Part shown: one piece after another, positions 1 to 7,850 of the stretch
Position numbering within the stretch: the stretch's first letter is position 1
Layout of the letters: each line of letters opens with the position of its first letter
Made by a program: the position numbers and the translations under genes
Notes under the pieces: generated by a model
The model's database searches: none
What the model was told of the DNA's origin: nothing
What the model saw: only the letters and a program-made list of their open reading frames with translations
From: a virus
Reading direction: 5' to 3' (one strand)
Length of the DNA: 24,809 nucleotides
IMG/VR virus record: IMGVR_UViG_3300020204_000350
Location: 1-24,809 of that record

Positions 1-65
1 CTGCAGTTGATGGCATTGAAGAGCAAGCGGCAAGTATCATATTAGGCTCGATGCAGAGTGCATAA
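1..65 (+). CDS. 3' end of an upstream gene (partial)
   Basis: An open frame enters from the left edge (first full codon at 3) and stops with TAA at 63-65, giving the last 20 residues of a protein that ends GSMQSA. The fragment is too short to assign a function. It overlaps the GTG start of the phosphoesterase by 8 bases, the same tight overlap style seen at many junctions in this window, which supports it being a real gene end. Confidence 0.45.
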   Translation, partial: AVDGIEEQAASIILGSMQSA

Positions 66-927
66 GCTTGAAATCGGAGGCAAAGGCAAAGGCAATGCAA
101 GATACCGTCTTACTGAAGACGAGATCGAAGCGTTGACAAGATACCGACTCAAAACGGATTCATTTCAGGATCTACCTGAATGGCTTATTGAGATGCAAGA
201 CGGCAAAGAGGAGGTATCGGATCATGTAGTTATCGAAGGCAATACGGCGATACTTTGTGATGTGCATTTAGGCTTCCATGATATAGAAGCGATAAGAGCT
301 TGCATTCAGTTTTTACGCACGATGAAAGTAGATAACATTGTGCTAAATGGCGATACAATTGATGCGCATAAATTGTCACGATGGGCAAAAAGAAAAGATG
401 ACATTGAATTCACGACTGAATTGCAATTGGCAAGAAACTTCATTGACAATTTGCGTGCTACTTTTCCAAAAGCAATATTGTATTTCAAAGTCGGCAATCA
501 TGAAAACCGACTTGAAAGATACATACAAGAAAAAGCCGATCAATTTGCCGGACTTGTTTCATGGCAATCATTGTTGGAATTGGATGCAAAGGGCATCAAA
601 TTTGTTGACTCGAATCAATTGATGCTTTGCAATGGCACTTGGATTGCACATGGTCATGAAATCAAAGTAAATGGCGGTCAATCTCCTGCAACAACGTTGC
701 TGAACAAAACATTAGCAAATACATGCATGGGGCATTTGCACAGGACACAAACAATGACAAAGAAAACATTGGAAGGTGAATTCATCAGGTGTGATGTCAT
801 TGGAACTTTGTCAAAACTCAAAAGAGCATACATGCCATATTCACAAAGCAACCACGGTTTTGCCATTTGTCATGAAGATTCCGAATTCCAAAACATCAGA
901 ATTCAGGATGGAAAGGTGCTGAAATGA
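58..927 (+). CDS. Calcineurin-like metallophosphoesterase
   Basis: Predicted two-metal phosphoesterase of 289 residues, hydrolysing phosphomono- or diesters; the substrate is unknown. The five blocks of the family are present in order: D68-x-H70 (DVHLGF), D99 in NGDTID, N147-H148 in GNHE, H198 and H200 in AHGHE, and H226/H228 in GHLHR. The first 55 or so residues, before the catalytic fold, are a charged extension. The GTG start at 58 is the only start soon after an in-frame stop at 43-45, and it overlaps the upstream gene end. The next in-frame ATG would remove 45 residues but keep the fold, so the start is less certain than the function class. Such enzymes are common in phages as nucleic-acid or nucleotide phosphatases; a role in DNA processing is only inferred. 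Confidence 0.88.
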   Translation: MHKLEIGGKGKGNARYRLTEDEIEALTRYRLKTDSFQDLPEWLIEMQDGKEEVSDHVVIEGNTAILCDVHLGFHDIEAIRACIQFLRTMKVDNIVLNGDTIDAHKLSRWAKRKDDIEFTTELQLARNFIDNLRATFPKAILYFKVGNHENRLERYIQEKADQFAGLVSWQSLLELDAKGIKFVDSNQLMLCNGTWIAHGHEIKVNGGQSPATTLLNKTLANTCMGHLHRTQTMTKKTLEGEFIRCDVIGTLSKLKRAYMPYSQSNHGFAICHEDSEFQNIRIQDGKVLK

Positions 928-1400
928 CAAAGACACTCCATTGGCTTGTTTTGGGAATGATGGCATTGACAATGCTGCTTGGTTATGTATTAGGCAGTGG
1001 ATGTCAAGAAAAGGCACAGGAATCGATTGTAAGGCACGATACAGTAGAAAAGGTAAGAATACAGCCCCGCGAGGTTTTCGTCAAACCTGATGTGCGTGTG
1101 AAGTCAATTTTGATACCTTTCAAAGATACAATCTATTTGACGAAGCAAATTCCATGTGATTCAGCATTCATTGCACAGGCAGATTCAGTCATCACAACCA
1201 CAGGTGACACAATCAATGTTGCATTTTCGCACAATCCTTTGTCACAATCCTTTTTTTCAATGGTTGTGAAACCACGACCGGATTCAATCATTGTCAAGGA
1301 AATCAATGTGGAAAAGGTTGAAAAAGAAACAGACATTGCATGGATTGTTTCTTCATTCGTTGTTGGTTTGGCAATAGGCATATTAGGGATGGCACGATGA
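924..1400 (+). CDS. Two-helix membrane protein, unknown function
   Basis: 158 residues. A hydrophobic segment at about residues 7-25 is followed by LGSGC, which could be a lipobox but is not a clean match. The middle (about 30-130) is charged and probably extracytoplasmic. A second hydrophobic segment lies near the C terminus (about 138-156). The ATG overlaps the stop of the phosphoesterase (ATGA). The topology and size resemble spanin-like or phage envelope proteins, but no lysin or holin is visible beside it, so a lysis role is speculative. No enzymatic motif is seen. Confidence 0.7.
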   Translation: MTKTLHWLVLGMMALTMLLGYVLGSGCQEKAQESIVRHDTVEKVRIQPREVFVKPDVRVKSILIPFKDTIYLTKQIPCDSAFIAQADSVITTTGDTINVAFSHNPLSQSFFSMVVKPRPDSIIVKEINVEKVEKETDIAWIVSSFVVGLAIGILGMAR

Positions 1401-1924
1401 TAGTAAAAATCAAAGACATCAAAACGAATCCAAACAATCCAAGAGTGATTCGAGATGAACAATTCAAGAAACTTGTCAAGAGCATTCAGGAATTCCCTGA
1501 AATGCTATCTGTCAGGAAATTAGTATGCACACCTGATATGATTGTACTTGGTGGCAATATGAGATTGAAGGCATTGCAATCAGCAGGCATCAAAGAGGTA
1601 GATGTTGAAATTGTTGATTGGGATGAACAAAAGCAAAAGGAATTCATCATTAAAGACAATCTGTCGTTTGGTGAATGGAATCATGAACAATTGGCAAATG
1701 AATGGGATGCAATTGAATTGCAGGATTGGGGATTGGAATTGCCTGTGAATGTTGATGTTGATTATTCTGAAAAGAATAAAGAAATAGACATTGATGCACT
1801 TGATGAACAAATGACAATAAAACTGAATTACACATCAGAAGAATATTGGATTGTCAAAGAGCAGTTGTCAAAAATAGCATCCACACCGGAACAGGCAGTG
1901 TGGAAATTATTGGGAAATGATTGA
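1397..1924 (+). CDS. ParB/Srx-fold N-terminal domain protein
   Basis: 175 residues. The first 95 or so form a ParB/sulfiredoxin-type domain: an N-terminal strand with a PNNPR box, then a GGNMRLKAL segment corresponding to the GGxRR/GxxR nucleotide-binding loop of ParB proteins. The remainder is acidic and helical and ends in a segment typical of phage ParB-like proteins found beside methyltransferases. The ATG at 1397 overlaps the previous stop (ATGA); a longer frame from 1340 exists but lies inside the upstream gene. The next gene, a DNA methyltransferase, starts on its stop codon (TGATG). ParB-domain proteins next to phage methyltransferases are common and may guide or regulate DNA binding. 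Whether this one binds CTP, cuts DNA or only binds it cannot be told here. Confidence 0.82.
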   Translation: MIVKIKDIKTNPNNPRVIRDEQFKKLVKSIQEFPEMLSVRKLVCTPDMIVLGGNMRLKALQSAGIKEVDVEIVDWDEQKQKEFIIKDNLSFGEWNHEQLANEWDAIELQDWGLELPVNVDVDYSEKNKEIDIDALDEQMTIKLNYTSEEYWIVKEQLSKIASTPEQAVWKLLGND

Positions 1925-2949
1925 TGCATAAATTTCCGTACAAATGGAACTTGTCTGATGGATATCCTGCAAAGGGAATTGAATATCATGGATTGAAAGT
2001 ATTTGGCACTTTCATATGTGGTGGCGGTTCAACAATGGGGTATAAATTAGCAGGATTCAATCATTTAGGCGGTGTTGAAATCGATCTAAAGATTGCGGAT
2101 GTTTACAAGGCAAATCACAATCCAAAATACCTATACACACAAGACATCAGAGACTTTGCAAATTTGCATGAATATCCTGACGAATTGTACAATCTTGATT
2201 TGCTTGATGGCAGTCCACCATGTTCATCATTCAGCATGGCAGGAAGTCGTGAAAAAGATTGGGGCAAAAAAAAAGTATTTGCAGAAGGTCAAGTAAAACA
2301 AAGACTTGATGATTTGTTTTTTGATTACATAAAACTTGCAAAAAAGTTGCAGCCAAAAGTAGTGATTGCTGAAAATGTGAAAGGATTGATTTCAGGCAAT
2401 GCAAAATCATATGTCAAAAAAATTAAAGAATCATTCATTGATGCCGGATATGATGTGCAATTGTTTCTTTTGAATGCAGCATCAATGGGAGTGCCACAAA
2501 GGCGCGAAAGGGTATTCTTTGTGTGCAAAAGAAAAGATTTACAATATCCAAAATTAGATTTGAATTTTAATGAAGATGCAATACTATTTAGGCACATTGA
2601 CGATGGAAGCAACGGCAAAGAATTACGATTTGAATTGCGTGAATTATGGCATTTAGCAAAAGCAGGTGAAAACATGTCTAAGGTTCATTCAAAGGGAAAT
2701 TATTTTGGATGCAGAAAACTGTCTTATGATAAAACCCCAAACACCATAGTTGCTGATGCAGGAAGCGCAGTATTGCATCCGGTAAAGCCACAGAGACTGT
2801 CAGCAAACAATTTGTGCAAGATCGGCACATTCCCTATGGATTACAATTTCAAATCAGTTGACACACAGTATTTGATTGGTATGTCTGTTCCACCTGTTAT
2901 GACGGCACAGATTGCACATCAAATTTATTTGCAATGGCTATCAAAGTAA
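1924..2949 (+). CDS. DNA (cytosine-5) methyltransferase
   Basis: 341 residues, the usual length for a C5 methyltransferase. Visible motifs: I (FICGGGS, F30), IV (SPPCSSFS, catalytic C100), VI (ENV, E150), VIII (QRRER, R193-R196), IX (about residues 270-300) and X (GMSVPP, G319). The region between VIII and IX is short, so the target recognition domain is compact. Two departures from consensus are the Cys in place of the first Gly of the F-x-G-x-G-G loop and the Met in place of Asn in the GNSVPP motif. The catalytic Cys, Glu and Arg are all kept, so activity is likely. ATG 1924 overlaps the ParB stop; a TTG three bases earlier is less likely. With no restriction enzyme nearby, protection of phage DNA against host restriction is the natural inference. 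Confidence 0.93.
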   Translation: MHKFPYKWNLSDGYPAKGIEYHGLKVFGTFICGGGSTMGYKLAGFNHLGGVEIDLKIADVYKANHNPKYLYTQDIRDFANLHEYPDELYNLDLLDGSPPCSSFSMAGSREKDWGKKKVFAEGQVKQRLDDLFFDYIKLAKKLQPKVVIAENVKGLISGNAKSYVKKIKESFIDAGYDVQLFLLNAASMGVPQRRERVFFVCKRKDLQYPKLDLNFNEDAILFRHIDDGSNGKELRFELRELWHLAKAGENMSKVHSKGNYFGCRKLSYDKTPNTIVADAGSAVLHPVKPQRLSANNLCKIGTFPMDYNFKSVDTQYLIGMSVPPVMTAQIAHQIYLQWLSK

Positions 2950-3311
2950 TGGCATACGATAAAAAGAAAATATTGAAAGATGCATTGGAACTTATTGAAA
3001 AACATCACTTGATTTTCATTGATGATGTCACATCTTTATTGCCTATCCATCGCGACACTTTCTACAATTTCTTTCCTGTGAAATCCGATGAATACGACAC
3101 AATAAAAAGATTGTTGGACAAAAATAGAATCAGCATGAAATCCAACATGCGTAAAAAGTGGTATCAATCAGACAATGCCACATTGCAAGTTGCACTCATG
3201 AAATTGATTGCAACGGATGATGAAGCAGCACGATTATCAGGAACGCCAAGAGAACAGAAGCAGGACAAAGATTCATTGGTAATCAAATGGAATGATTTGA
3301 ATGCAGGTTGA
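2949..3311 (+). CDS. Terminase small subunit (putative)
   Basis: 120 residues. An N-terminal helical part (about 1-60) carries a DNA-binding-like segment containing RDTFYNFFP. It is followed by NMRKKWY and a helix containing NATLQVALMKLI, a pattern I know from small terminase-type proteins directly upstream of large terminases, notably in Bacteroidota phages. The assignment rests on that resemblance and on position: the large subunit starts 11 bases before this gene ends. The start at 2949 shares one base with the methyltransferase stop (TAATG). An alternative ATG at 2934 would add five residues inside that gene. Expected role: recognition of the packaging site on phage DNA and delivery to the large subunit. 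Confidence 0.75.
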   Translation: MAYDKKKILKDALELIEKHHLIFIDDVTSLLPIHRDTFYNFFPVKSDEYDTIKRLLDKNRISMKSNMRKKWYQSDNATLQVALMKLIATDDEAARLSGTPREQKQDKDSLVIKWNDLNAG

Positions 3312-4455
3312 TGTTTCATTGCATCCAACACAGAAACAAGTGCTGATGAATCGAAAAAGGTTCAACACAATTAGATGTGGCAGGCGATGGGGCAAATCAA
3401 CATTGGCATTTGCATTGGCATTGGAAACAATGGCACAAAACAAAGGAAGCAAGGTGCTATACACGGCACCATCGAATGAAGAATTGAAAGGAAGAGAACA
3501 CGAAGCACAGCAAATGTTTTTGAAAGTTGGTGCTGAATGCAAGCAAGGTGAAATCCGGCTTGGTGATTCGTATTTGTATTTGAAAGGCATTTGGCGTGCT
3601 GATTCATTGCGTGGAAACAAATACCATAGAATTATTTGTGATGAATGGGCACATTGTGAAAATGCAGAAGATGATTGGAATTTTGTATTAAGTCCAATGC
3701 TCACTGATTACAAAGGTGATTCATATTTCTTTTCAACACCAAAAGGAAAGAATCATTTTCACCACCTTGACAATTTTGAAAATACATATGATGATTGGAA
3801 GTCATTTCACTATACAACATATGAGAATCCATTGATGGACGCAAGTGAAATTGAAAGACAAAAAACAATATTGCCATCAATTGTATTTGCACAGGAATAT
3901 TTGGCAGAATATGTTGATAGGGATGCAGCAAAAGTCAAAAGAGAATGGATTAGAATATCAAATGTATTGGAGTCACAGGCATACTATATTGGCGTGGATT
4001 TGGCAATCAGTGAAAAGGAAAATGCAGACTACACTGCAATATGTGTCATTGGCATCACAGCGAAAAAGGAAATTGTGATTGTTGACATGATTCGTGGCAG
4101 ATGGTCATTTGTAGAGATCGGTGAAAAGATTGTGCAAATGGAAAACAAATGGAAGCCAAAAGTTGTTGCCATTGAATCAAATCAAGCACAGGCATGGTTG
4201 GTGCAAGAACTCAAAAGGAACACGAAAATGAATGTGATTGGCATTCCATCTACAAAAGACAAAATGATTCGGTTTCAACCGATCGAAGCAAAATACGAAA
4301 GAGGCTTGGTATATCATGTGCCACATTTGATGCCTGAATTCACAGAAGAACTATTGTCATTTACAGGCACGAAACAAGACAGACATGATGATATGATTGA
4401 TGCATTGTCAATGGCATTCAGTGCGATTCGGAAAACTCCATCTGTTTATGTATAG
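3301..4455 (+). CDS. terL: Terminase large subunit (ATPase-nuclease)
   Basis: 384 residues, at the short end for the family. It powers DNA translocation into the prohead and cuts concatemers. ATPase domain: Walker A GRRWGKST (G27-T34, K32), Walker B IICDEW (D114, catalytic E115). RNase H-like nuclease domain: GVDLA (D233), AIES (E292) and RHDDMIDAL (D364/D367), giving a plausible metal-binding acidic triad. The gene overlaps the putative small subunit by 11 bases and is followed after 9 bases by the portal gene, the classical packaging order. The compact size leaves little beyond the two core domains; no frameshift or internal stop is seen. Confidence 0.95.
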   Translation: MQVDVSLHPTQKQVLMNRKRFNTIRCGRRWGKSTLAFALALETMAQNKGSKVLYTAPSNEELKGREHEAQQMFLKVGAECKQGEIRLGDSYLYLKGIWRADSLRGNKYHRIICDEWAHCENAEDDWNFVLSPMLTDYKGDSYFFSTPKGKNHFHHLDNFENTYDDWKSFHYTTYENPLMDASEIERQKTILPSIVFAQEYLAEYVDRDAAKVKREWIRISNVLESQAYYIGVDLAISEKENADYTAICVIGITAKKEIVIVDMIRGRWSFVEIGEKIVQMENKWKPKVVAIESNQAQAWLVQELKRNTKMNVIGIPSTKDKMIRFQPIEAKYERGLVYHVPHLMPEFTEELLSFTGTKQDRHDDMIDALSMAFSAIRKTPSVYV

Positions 4456-4464
4456 GAATTTGAT

Positions 4465-6501
4465 ATGTCAGTTTACAACAACATTCTTGAAAGAGTAAAA
4501 TTCATAGCAGGTGGCATTGCTGCGAAGCGTGACAAATCACCAATTGCATACCTGAATGATGGCAGGGGAATGACATCACAAATGTCAGGGAATGAATTGC
4601 AGGTATCAGCATATGGAACTGTCTTTGCTTGCTTGCAAATGAGAGCCAATGGACTCATGTCAGTTGATATGCAATCATACAGGGAATTGAATTGGGAAAA
4701 GGAAGAATTGGCAAATAGTCATTGGGTTAATAGACTCATGTCAAATCCAAATCCTTATTTCACTTATTCACAAATCATGAAAGGCATTTCAAATTGGTTC
4801 GATGTCAATGGCAATGTTTTTCTATGGACACCAACACTCGGTCATGATGTGCCATTGCAAACATGGGTATTGAATCCAACACGCATGAGAGTTGTCAGGG
4901 GTGGTGATAATTTCATCAAAAAATATATCTATCAATCCGCGAATGATGGTGCATTTGAATTGCCTGAAAAAGAGGTGTGTCATATTGCAAATATATTTCC
5001 ATCATCAGCAAAGCCGGATGAACTTATTGGCATGAATATCTTTGGGCGTGGTTTGGTATCAGCAGTATTGCCATATGCAAATATAGATGGCGAGGTGTCA
5101 GACTATTTGCAAAGACTATTTGAAAACAATGCAGTGCCACCATTGGTTGTCACTTCATCAGAAAATGTTGATAGCGAGTTATGGCAGTCATTGAAAGAGC
5201 AATGGAATGAGGCGTTGCCAAACTATAAATTGCGTGCTTTGTTGTCAGGTGGATTGGCAATCAATTTACCACCTGAAATGCAAATTGGCATTTCATATGA
5301 TTCAGTCAGCAAAGATGTCAGGTCACAGATTGCACAGGTGTTTGGAGTGCCATCGGGAATGCTCACAGGAGAATTCCAAAATCGTGCAACAGCAGAAGTG
5401 CAATATGCAGTTTTCAGACAGCAGACAATTGATCCTGTTGCAATTTACATTGCAGAAGAATTAACAAGGCATTTCAGACGTTTCGAAGATGATGTCTTGA
5501 TTCAGGCACAGCCCTATCAATTTGTGGATATTGACAGCCAAATCAAACAAGAAGAATTTGAACTCAAATATGGCATCAAAACAATCAATGATGCAAGACG
5601 GGAAAGGGGATATGATTCCGTGAATGGTGGTGATGTGGCAATGCTTGTCAATGGCTTGGTTCCGATTGATACAGTAGTGAATATCCCTTCGACACCTTCC
5701 GTTCAACAGAAAGGATTGCAGGGGGCAAAAATGGCTATTGTGCCACGTTCATTCCCTATGCAAACAGCAGAAGCAAAAGCAGAATCATGGCGTCAATATG
5801 ATGAAATGGCGCAGGCAATATCCGGCAAACTTGGAACTATTGTCAAATCATTTGTCAATGAATTTAGTAATGAAACATTTGAAGCAGTCAAGAATGAAAC
5901 TGAACCTGTTGTTTCCTATGGATTGACACCGAAGCAGGAACAGGAATTGCAAAAGGTTGTCAATAGTGCCACCAATGAAATCACTCAAAAGGTCTTGAAA
6001 GATTTTGGCATGGGCAAAGAGGATTTGACAGGTGAACTTGGACAGCAATTGCAAAGCATGTCAAGGGAATTGAATGCAAAAATTGTTGCATCCGTGAGTG
6101 ATTCTATGGATTTGATAAAGCAGGATGTCATTGAAAAAATTGCAGAAAACGCAACACAACCAAAAGAAGTGATTGAAGAGATTTTGCAAAGAGAATTCAA
6201 AACACTTTCAACATCACGTGTGCAAATGATTGCACAAACAACAGCAACATCAGTGACCACAGGAACACAAAAGTCGGTGTTCAAATCATTCAAAGTTAAA
6301 TCAATGTGGAATTCACAAAGAGATGGAAAAGTGAGACCATCACACCAAGCGATTGATGGACAAGTTGAAAATGAACTTGGATGGTTCAAATTTGGTGACG
6401 GCTCATTGATTGACAGACCGGCAGGTGAATCACAAGGTGGCACGACAGTCAAAGCATCAAATGTAGTAAGGTGCAGATGCTATCTTTTTCCGGTGCAATA
6501 A
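4465..6501 (+). CDS. Portal protein fused to a MuF-like head morphogenesis domain
   Basis: 678 residues, much longer than the 400-450 of a plain HK97-type portal. Residues 1 to about 410 are portal: an N-terminal segment with AYGTVFACLQMRANG, then LNPTRMRVVRGG, then IAQVFGVPSGMLTGE with a nearby NRATAEVQYAVF, all typical of HK97-like portals. A helical, Gln/Glu-rich linker runs to about 575. Residues about 575-678 form a Mu gpF-like minor head domain: TSRVQMIAQTTATS, then the WNSQRDGKVRPSHQ box near residue 618, ending in a Cys-containing VRCRCYLFPV. The portal ring is the DNA entry channel; MuF proteins are minor head components. AGGAATTTGAT lies upstream of the ATG. The frame is uninterrupted, so the fusion appears genuine. 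Confidence 0.92.
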   Translation: MSVYNNILERVKFIAGGIAAKRDKSPIAYLNDGRGMTSQMSGNELQVSAYGTVFACLQMRANGLMSVDMQSYRELNWEKEELANSHWVNRLMSNPNPYFTYSQIMKGISNWFDVNGNVFLWTPTLGHDVPLQTWVLNPTRMRVVRGGDNFIKKYIYQSANDGAFELPEKEVCHIANIFPSSAKPDELIGMNIFGRGLVSAVLPYANIDGEVSDYLQRLFENNAVPPLVVTSSENVDSELWQSLKEQWNEALPNYKLRALLSGGLAINLPPEMQIGISYDSVSKDVRSQIAQVFGVPSGMLTGEFQNRATAEVQYAVFRQQTIDPVAIYIAEELTRHFRRFEDDVLIQAQPYQFVDIDSQIKQEEFELKYGIKTINDARRERGYDSVNGGDVAMLVNGLVPIDTVVNIPSTPSVQQKGLQGAKMAIVPRSFPMQTAEAKAESWRQYDEMAQAISGKLGTIVKSFVNEFSNETFEAVKNETEPVVSYGLTPKQEQELQKVVNSATNEITQKVLKDFGMGKEDLTGELGQQLQSMSRELNAKIVASVSDSMDLIKQDVIEKIAENATQPKEVIEEILQREFKTLSTSRVQMIAQTTATSVTTGTQKSVFKSFKVKSMWNSQRDGKVRPSHQAIDGQVENELGWFKFGDGSLIDRPAGESQGGTTVKASNVVRCRCYLFPVQ

Positions 6502-6503
6502 TC

Positions 6504-7850
6504 ATGGCAGGGTATAAACCAACAAAAGGCATGAAGATCGAAGCACAGCGTGCTCTTGATTGGGTTGATGAAGGCAGGCGTGGTGGTACGCGTGTTGGAA
6601 AGATTCGTGCAAGACAAATTGTGGCAGGTGAAAACTTATCATATGATACTGTGATTCGCATGTATTCTTTTTTTGCACGGCATGAAGTTGACAAAAAAGC
6701 AGAAGGATTTGAACCTGATGAAAAAGGCTACCCATCGGCAGGTCGCGTTGCATGGGGATTGTGGGGTGGTGATGCGGGATTTGTATGGTCAAAAAACATC
6801 AGAGATAAAGAGCAGGCAAAACAAAACAAAGGAATTTCAATGAGTAATATCATCCACCGTGAATTCACTCTTGTCAAGCGTGATGGCTATGATGCAGAGC
6901 ATGAATACACTGAACCAAAAGATGATGGCATATGGTCATTCACAATCAGCACACCTGACGTGGATAGATACGGCACCATCATTGTGCCATCCGGCATTGA
7001 TTATTCAGCATACATGAGCAATCCTGTCGTGCTAATAAATCACAAATCAGACTATTTGCCAATAGGGAAATGTCTTGGCTTTTTCCTGAATGGTGAAAAT
7101 TTAGAAGCTACAATCCAATTGGATATGAATGATGAAAAAGCATGTAAGATCAATGACAAAATCAAGAATGGATTTGTCAATGCAGTCAGTGTTGGCATCA
7201 TTCCGATTGAACAAACAGAACAGACAATTGAAGGTGACAAAGTTACAACATATACCAAATCTGAATTGGTTGAATTCAGCATTGTCACAATCCCTGCAAA
7301 TAGGGATGCACTCATCAAAAAGACATTTGAGAATCAGCAAGAAAAAACATATAAACAGATTTTGAAACGAATTGGAATCAAAAGAATGCTAACACCTGAA
7401 CAAGTTGTTGCAATCCAAGAACAATTGCTACCTGTCATTCAAGAAGCAGCATTGCTATTCTTGAAAGAAGAATTGGCAATTGATGAAGCATTGGCAACAC
7501 AAGCAGCAGAAGAAGGAACAATGGCAATGGCAGAAAAAGTGCTATCCATTTTGAATCCTGATGCAACAGCAGAAGTTGCACCGCAAGTTGAACCTGCACC
7601 TGCAACAGCAGAGCCAACAGCACCCGAAGCAGGATATGATGAATACAAATCACCTGAATTGGAAACCCGTGCCGGAAGAAAAATCAGTGCAACAACAATG
7701 GCATTGATTATGGAAGGCGTTGGAATGATTAACGAAGGCAATAAGAAAATCACAAAAGCAATCAACACAGAGCGTGGTTTCACAATTGCAACAATTAAGA
7801 AATTGACAGCAGATGAAATTTTGGAATCAATCAAAAAGGACAATCAATGA
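6504..7850 (+). CDS. HK97-type prohead protease with extra N-terminal and scaffold-like C-terminal regions
   Basis: 448 residues. Residues 1 to about 112 are a small conserved phage domain with RGGTRVGKIRARQI, FFARHEVDK and VAWGLWGGDAG, often found near portal and protease genes but of unknown function. Residues about 115-280 are the serine protease: LINHKSDYLPIGK (H180), AVSVGIIP (S229) and LVEFSIVTIP (E257). H and S are 49 residues apart, as I recall for HK97. The rest (about 285-448) is Ala/Glu-rich and helical with a Pro/Ala/Glu linker at about 354-376, which fits an internal scaffold. ATG 6504 lies two bases after the portal stop; an upstream ATG at 6471 is inside the portal gene. An in-frame ATG at 6840, preceded by AAAGGA, could produce the protease without the first domain. 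Confidence 0.9.
   Translation: MAGYKPTKGMKIEAQRALDWVDEGRRGGTRVGKIRARQIVAGENLSYDTVIRMYSFFARHEVDKKAEGFEPDEKGYPSAGRVAWGLWGGDAGFVWSKNIRDKEQAKQNKGISMSNIIHREFTLVKRDGYDAEHEYTEPKDDGIWSFTISTPDVDRYGTIIVPSGIDYSAYMSNPVVLINHKSDYLPIGKCLGFFLNGENLEATIQLDMNDEKACKINDKIKNGFVNAVSVGIIPIEQTEQTIEGDKVTTYTKSELVEFSIVTIPANRDALIKKTFENQQEKTYKQILKRIGIKRMLTPEQVVAIQEQLLPVIQEAALLFLKEELAIDEALATQAAEEGTMAMAEKVLSILNPDATAEVAPQVEPAPATAEPTAPEAGYDEYKSPELETRAGRKISATTMALIMEGVGMINEGNKKITKAINTERGFTIATIKKLTADEILESIKKDNQ

Noticed and set aside
58-927. Nuclease SbcD/Mre11 call for the phosphoesterase
   Set aside because: The metal-binding motifs are shared by the whole superfamily. There is no capping domain and no SbcC-like partner, so a specific Mre11 name is not justified.
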